Assembly (NCBI RefSeq): GCF_016906535.1
Contig: NC_057371.1
Span: forward strand, 1,860,001-1,924,000
DNA length: 64,000 nucleotides
From: Rhizoctonia solani
Lineage: Eukaryota > Basidiomycota > Agaricomycetes > Cantharellales > Ceratobasidiaceae
Reading direction: 5' to 3'
Numbering within the stretch: the first letter of the stretch is position 1; the number at the start of each line of letters is the position of its first letter. Made by a program: the position numbers and the translations under genes. The notes under the pieces are model-generated. The model saw only the letters and a program-made list of their open reading frames with translations, had not been told where the DNA came from and made no database searches. Positions 59,058 through 64,000 of the stretch are shown here, one piece after another.

Positions 59058-61062
59058 GTGTTTGATTTTTTAGACCTTATCCTCTTTGTCATCTTTTGGC
59101 CCTATTCCATTGTCACCCGCTACCTCTATCTTGAGAAAACTATCAGCAACATCAACCACGTTTTAGTTGGTCGCATCAACAACCTTGAAGAACACATTGC
59201 TCGCATTGAGGAACCAGGGCTAGTCCAAACTATTGCCCATATTAAACATCACAAATCATTTGCCGAGCGCCTCAATACCATCTACGAGGCAGATCTTCAA
59301 GAACAAAGGAACCTTATTGCCAACCTCGAAAACAATAACCGTAGCCTTGCTCTCACTAATGAAGAGCAAGAACGTCTTATTGAGGAAAAGGACCGCCTTT
59401 TAGTTGAAAAAGAACTCGAGTTAGACAATTTCCACTGCTCAATTCAGGATATCACCCAAGACGGAAAAGGGCGAATCCATTACTACAAGGAATATGAGTT
59501 TTTCGCAGTCTCACATGACAATGCCTGGTTTGGGCAAGATGGGAGAGACTAATTTGACTCCTCCGCAAATCCAATCAGGGTGGTCTGCCCCTTCTTCTCA
59601 AACACATACTCCTGCTCCTGCGGCTGTGCCGCCACATGTATATTCCCCCATGTCTTTTGACCATATGTCTGATTGTGAATTATTAAACATGGTTGCCCAA
59701 AATATGATTGTTCTAAAAAAAGAGTTCTTGCAATTACAAGGCACTTATGAAGCGCAACATGATCAAATAGCGTTACTAAGGGCTGAACTTGAAGAACATC
59801 AAGACCAATCACGTAATCAACATATCTTTTACTCAACCCAAATCCAAGCAGCCGCTACTTCTATTCAAGCTGTGCAAGATCAGCTTATCCATCTATCTCC
59901 CTCTTGATCTACAGGCCCTCCTCCCCCACCTCCACCTGCTGGCACCAGCACAGCCACAAACATCCCTCCTGCCCCCGCAACATCTTCCTCCAATCTAAAA
60001 TTTGCCAAGCCAAACAAATTCAGTGGCAAAAAGGAAGACACCCTAAATTTCATTATTGCCTGCCAGGCTTATATAAGGGCAAAAGGGGCCAACCAATCCC
60101 ATGAAGAAAAAATTTTATGGGTTACATCATACTTTGAGGGAGCGGCTGAAGACTGGGTTCGCCCATATAAAGAAAGGAAGGTATTTAGGGGTGAGGCGGT
60201 CCCCTTATTAGAAGATATTGATGTATTTTGGGCCAAATTCACCAAACATTATGTGGACACAAACCGTGATGAAAAATATCGCCAAAAATGGAACAATTTA
60301 CAACAAAAGGCTTCAGTACAGGAATATACTTGTGAATTCCAACAGTACTCAGTCTCTCTTGGGTACAGTGATGAGACACTGCGGGACAAATACTACGACG
60401 GCCTCAAGAACGAGATTAAGGACATCATGCTGTCAACTATGTTCCAATGGCGTCGTGCTACAGCCCAACAGGTTTATGACAAGGCAGAGGAAATTGCTAA
60501 CCATATTGAATCTACGCGCCTATCCAACTCCTCTGTCTCCACTGTCCGTACCACTTCCACTGCTGTCCCCACTTCCACTTCCAATCCCACACCCACTTGT
60601 ACTCGCCTCAATGTGGGGGATAATGTTTATATGATTGACCCAACCACTCGTTGCGCCAAAAAAGGCGCTATCACTTCAATTGTTTGCACCACCTCTGGCA
60701 ATATGCCAAACGTTAGGTGGAATGGAGAATCAAAAGATACTATGATCCCATTCCCCTCCCTTAAAAAAGACAAACGCCCTGCCGCCGCTGCCCCTGTTAA
60801 ACCAATCATTGCTCCCACCCCTGTCCTGGCTTTGAATTCCAAGGGCCCAGGTCCCATGGACCTGGATGGAAGAGGCTTTGCAAATCTCACTTGCCATGTA
60901 TGCAGGGGTAAAGGCCATTTTGCGCAAAACTGTCCCTCTAAGCCCATGTCTGGACATGTGGCAAATGTAGAATGGTCCTGGGAAAGGCCCAAGGAAGAAA
61001 GCCAAATTGAAGTTGTCTCTGATGAGGAGGAATCGGGAAAAGGAAAAGCCAAGGCCGACTAA
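59058..61062 (+). pseudogene. gypsy gag, degenerate
   Basis: The 5' part (59058-59552) is a frame with no ATG, beginning with a hydrophobic stretch and then a long coiled coil. It must shift frame near 59540 to continue (NLTPPQIQSGWSAP). A TGA at 59905-59907 then interrupts the frame before the Pro-rich segment and the core Gag domain (FAKPNKFSGKKEDTLNFI, EGAAEDWVRPY, YDGLKNEIKDIM). A CCHC zinc knuckle (CHVCRGKGHFAQNC) lies near 60892-60935. At least two lesions mean this copy cannot make intact Gag. Confidence 0.7.
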
Positions 61063-61082
61063 GGAGTAAGGCACTTGGCTGT

Positions 61083-61915
61083 ATGCTTGCGGATTTGCAT
61101 TATGTAAACAATGATTTCGAAATACTCTCTTTATGTAATACATCACAAATATATGCATCGTTCTCTGCAAATCCGTGTGAGACTCCTAAATCCCAAAAAT
61201 CGAGTTTTTTGGCTAAACCTTTTCAAGGAAAAGCTATGATTGATTCTGGAGCAACTTCTTGCTTCATACACCCTCTTTTGGTCGAAACGTACCGCCTCCC
61301 CGTTTATTTACATTCCATTCCAAAAAAATTACGTGTTATTGATGGTCGAGAAATTGATTCTGGCCAAATCACTCACTTCACTCGTTTCAAGTGTACCATT
61401 GGCATTCATACTGAAGAGCTAGAATGTCACATCTCAAATATTGGCAATCATCAGTTAGTCTTAGGAATGTTGTGGCTCAAAAAACATAATCCCCAAATTT
61501 CCTGGGAAAAACATACACTCGTTTTTAACTCCTTATATTGTTCCAACAACTGTTTGTCTGTGCCCACTGTTTTAGAACTCAAAGCAGTAGAGGAAATTCC
61601 CATTCCTTATCAAGAATTCTCTAGGGTATTCTCAGAGGAAGAATTGTCAAAATTACCTCCCCACCGTCCTTATGACATGGCCATCGAGTTACTTCCGGAT
61701 GCGCGACCACGTCATGGCCCCATTTACAGTTTAGGTCCAAGAGAAGACGCGGAACTCAAAGAAACCATTGAGAAACAACTCAAAGCCGGTCTAATCCGGC
61801 CGTCTAAATCCCCTATGGCCTCTCCCATATTATTCGTAAAAAAGAAAAATGGGAAACTACGCATGTGTGTGGATTATCGGCGCCTAAATAGTATGACCCA
61901 GAAAAACGTCTATCC
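61083..61915 (+). pseudogene. gypsy pol fragment: protease and start of reverse transcriptase
   Basis: Aspartic protease motif IDSGATSCFI at about 61239-61268, followed by LGMLWLKKHNPQISW. Then comes the start of reverse transcriptase: LPPHRPYDMAIEL, AGLIRPSKSPMASPILFVKKKNGKLRMCVDYRRLN. Homology stops at NVYP, exactly where the next LTR begins (61916). The catalytic YxDD segment, RNase H and integrase are not in the window. Confidence 0.75.
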
Positions 61916-62477
61916 TGTTATAACCTCCTTACATATACCTTTAGAATCGCCTGATTTTTCTATTATTTTTACTATTTTTTACGGACTCTATATCTTTTGT
62001 TTTTCGATCACGTGACCTCGGCGCTTATTATGCCGAGATGCCGCGCCAAGATGCCGTGCCAAGGGCGCTTAGGAGAAATCCACGCTTCTACGCAGCCCGC
62101 AGCATGCTTCCTTTTTCCAACATGTACTTCTTTTCTCACGCGCACAGACCATGTAGATAGCGCACTTATGTCTATATATACAGCAGGGAAATTGCTTGGA
62201 GATACCAAGTCGATTTTACCTCGTCTCTTACTCATTAGAGAAGGTAGCCAGCCAGCTAAGTAGCCGGCCCCTAGTAGTGTTAGTCACTCACCCCCTATCT
62301 TCACCTATCACACCTCCCAGGCCCAAGGCCCCCACGCCGTAGTATAGAGTTAGCAGACCGCCTTAAGCGGTATTAGGATAGCCTTAGTTAGTTAGCTAGT
62401 TTACATAAGCTTGTAGTAGTACGGCCTTAAGCGCCCGCCTCCACTAGCGCGTACCCACATTACAGTGGTGTACAACA
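61916..62477 (+). repeat. probable 5' LTR of gypsy element 2
   Basis: Begins TGTTATAACC at the point where the reverse-transcriptase reading of element 1 ends, and probably ends GTGTACAACA. It includes a TATATATA box near 62177. The right border is less certain than the left because the second LTR lies outside the window. Confidence 0.45.
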
Positions 62478-62997
62478 TTGTAAAATCGACTTTCTGTAGG
62501 CTTGATCAACAAGGAGAAGACTCCCTGTACTAGCACGAGGGAAATCACGTGATTGGGGCTACTTTGCGGGATATAATAATCAAAAATCCCCCACCCCCAC
62601 GTAGTACCAAATTGCTACAAGGCAGACAAGTTCTGATCCCCCGCATACCACGTGTTTCGCCGGAACACAGTAGTTAGCAACCTTAGTCAGCTGAAACACC
62701 CGCTTGTAGAAAACCCGCTCATATCACGATCGCCAGATCTGTTGATTTGTTGTAGGGACTATTCAACGCTAGGTGCTTGACGCAAAGGTTTAGCATCCAC
62801 ACACTACACAAAAACCGCTCATAAGTCCTGTATCAGGCACCCATTCCCCCACACCGTTTCCAATTATTCCATCCACACGCTCTGGCGTCCCCCACCCATA
62901 CTCCCGTCCTACTAGCCGCGCCTCTCGACGTTCCATTCCAACCAATTCCCAACCGGCCTCTCGCAGCGCATCACCCACTTTGCAAGACTTGCCAAGG
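62478..62997. other. leader of gypsy element 2
   Basis: Non-coding sequence between LTR and gag. It shares several short blocks with the leader of element 1. The minus-strand frame over 62790-63263 is a shadow. Confidence 0.45.
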
Positions 62998-64000
62998 ATG
63001 GAACCAGAACCGTCCCCTTCCGCTCTCCTCGAGGCTATCACAGCCCTCACAGCCACCGTTGGGTCCCTACAGGACCAAATCCGAGCCCAGAGCCAACAAA
63101 TTATCGAACTCAGGGCCATATGCAAGGAGACCGCAGACCTCCTCGGGGACAAAGACCAAGGAGCAACCCAAGCTAAGCCTGGCCCAACAACTGGGCCTGT
63201 CACTCCTCCCACCCACTTGGGAGGAGAAGCCCACACTCCAGGCACGGTTAGGCCTGGGCTCAAAGCCCCATTCCGGCCTTCAAGAGGAACCGGGTTTGAC
63301 TCAGAGGAAGAGGAAGAGCCAAGGCGACCAAAAAAGGAGCCTCAGGGAACGCCTACAAGACACCTGGGATCCCTCACCCCCTTTGACGCAGGGTCCAGCG
63401 TAAAAAGGCCCAAAATGGACCTCCCCAACCCTTATAAGGGAGACACTAGGGGACGCAAAGCTACACAATGGCTGGATCGCATGCTGCTTTGGGTAGCCCT
63501 CCATTGCGATCAATTTGATGAAGAGGAACAAATGGTTGTATGGATCCTATATCATATGACTGATAAGGCTGCCGATTGGGCTCTCCCCATCATAGGGACA
63601 ATTATCAAGGGCGAGGGGAATCCTCCTACTACCATCACGGCCTTAACGGCCAAATTCAAGGAGGCGTTCGCAGACCCTGATGCCAAGAGGGCGGCTGCCA
63701 GAAAAATTGCCGCGCTAACTCAGACCACAACCACGGCTGAGTATGTCACCGAGTTCCAAAATCTGATGGCGGAACTTGACTGGAATGAGGAGGCGTACAT
63801 CGCCCAATTCACGCGCGGCCTCCAATGGAAGGTCAAGGAACTCCTGTCTACCAAAGACAATATCCCCGACGAGTTGGAGGCTATCTTTGCCGCCTCCATC
63901 AAAATTGACAACATCCGTCGAGAGAACGAGGAGAACCACCCAAAGAAGGTTCCAACCAAGGCCGCAACCACCACCACCACCACTAGGGTCCGCCTATCAG
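62998..64000 (+). CDS. gypsy Gag polyprotein, partial (window edge)
   Basis: Open from the ATG at 62998 (MEPEPSPSALLEAITALTAT) to the last base, 334 codons with no stop. A short coiled-coil N-terminus is followed by an acidic/Pro-rich linker. The Gag/retrotransposon capsid core follows: KMDLPNPYKGDTRGRKATQWLDRMLLW, DKAADWALP, FKEAFADPDAKRAAARKIAALTQ and YIAQFTRGLQWKVKELL. It ends in a Thr-rich segment just before where a zinc knuckle would be expected. The family pattern matches fungal chromovirus-type Gag. Confidence 0.8.
   Translation, partial: MEPEPSPSALLEAITALTATVGSLQDQIRAQSQQIIELRAICKETADLLGDKDQGATQAKPGPTTGPVTPPTHLGGEAHTPGTVRPGLKAPFRPSRGTGFDSEEEEEPRRPKKEPQGTPTRHLGSLTPFDAGSSVKRPKMDLPNPYKGDTRGRKATQWLDRMLLWVALHCDQFDEEEQMVVWILYHMTDKAADWALPIIGTIIKGEGNPPTTITALTAKFKEAFADPDAKRAAARKIAALTQTTTTAEYVTEFQNLMAELDWNEEAYIAQFTRGLQWKVKELLSTKDNIPDELEAIFAASIKIDNIRRENEENHPKKVPTKAATTTTTTRVRLS

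Larger units (their letters stand above)
58230..61915 (+). mobile_element. Ty3/gypsy retrotransposon 1, decayed and interrupted
   Basis: LTR, leader, gag, protease and the first part of reverse transcriptase, in gypsy order. The element is cut within reverse transcriptase by retrotransposon 2. Gag carries a frameshift and a stop. The leader (58800-58960) resembles that of element 2 (62630-62770), including GCATACCA, GTCAGCTGAA and CAACGCTAG/TAACGCTAG, so the two elements are related. Confidence 0.75.
61916..64000 (+). mobile_element. Ty3/gypsy retrotransposon 2 (5' part, continues past the window)
   Basis: Nested within element 1. It has an LTR, a leader related to that of element 1, and an open gag that reaches the window edge. 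The intact frame suggests it is younger than its host element. Confidence 0.65.

Noticed and set aside
62790..63263. Minus-strand frame over the gypsy leader and gag
   Set aside because: Shadow of the open plus-strand Gag frame.
1..64000. CRISPR arrays, operons, rRNA genes
   Set aside because: No spaced direct-repeat array, no rRNA core sequence, and the gene structure is eukaryotic with introns.

Overview
This window reads as nuclear DNA of a filamentous basidiomycete. Genes are broken by many short (about 45-70 bp) GT-AG introns, and coding regions sit close together on both strands. The product set (acetyl-CoA carboxylase, Sec9-type SNARE, D-xylulokinase, U2AF large subunit, DHA2 transporter, RBR ubiquitin ligases, DBP9 helicase, Ty3/gypsy elements) is fungal. 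An Agaricomycete such as Rhizoctonia fits best from my memory of the uncharacterised families; that placement is inference.

Layout: 1-2488 is almost empty. 2489-10030 (-) is a 17-exon acetyl-CoA carboxylase gene with one apparent single-base frameshift just before the biotin domain. 11104-12584 (+) is an unrecognised acidic-tailed protein. 13400-17698 (-) holds two tandem Sec9/SNAP-25-like genes. 18271-20225 (-) is D-xylulokinase, divergent from U2AF large subunit at 20629-22695 (+). 23171-25930 (-) is a DHA2 transporter with 8- and 14-nt exons, divergent from a single-pass membrane protein (26405-27276, +). 27941-31171 (+) holds two tandem RBR E3 ligase genes. 31842-32387 (-) is a multi-pass membrane protein. 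33198-40103 (-) holds two tandem genes encoding a helical N-terminus, one EF-hand and a C-terminal coiled coil. 40474-42772 (-) is DBP9.

42861-49507 is an apparently intact DNA transposon. It has 34-bp perfect terminal inverted repeats, a 10-bp perfect target-site duplication, subterminal repeats, and one nine-exon gene whose modelled frame stays open for 1,811 codons, joining a Ulp1-like protease to a DDE-type transposase-like region. It sits about 80 bp upstream of the DBP9 start codon. This is the most unusual system in the window.

The right part is repeat-rich: a 31-aa metallothionein-like gene made of four tiny exons (51002-51284, +), two tandem epoxide-hydrolase-like genes (52001-55418, -), a DUF6818-like pseudogene, a decayed gypsy element (58230-61915), and a second gypsy element inserted in its reverse-transcriptase region that runs off the window edge (61916-64000).

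Four gene families occur as adjacent head-to-tail pairs (Sec9, RBR, EF-hand protein, epoxide hydrolase), so local tandem duplication is a theme here. All exon models come from reading frame, splice signals and recalled family conservation; no alignment or transcript data were available.
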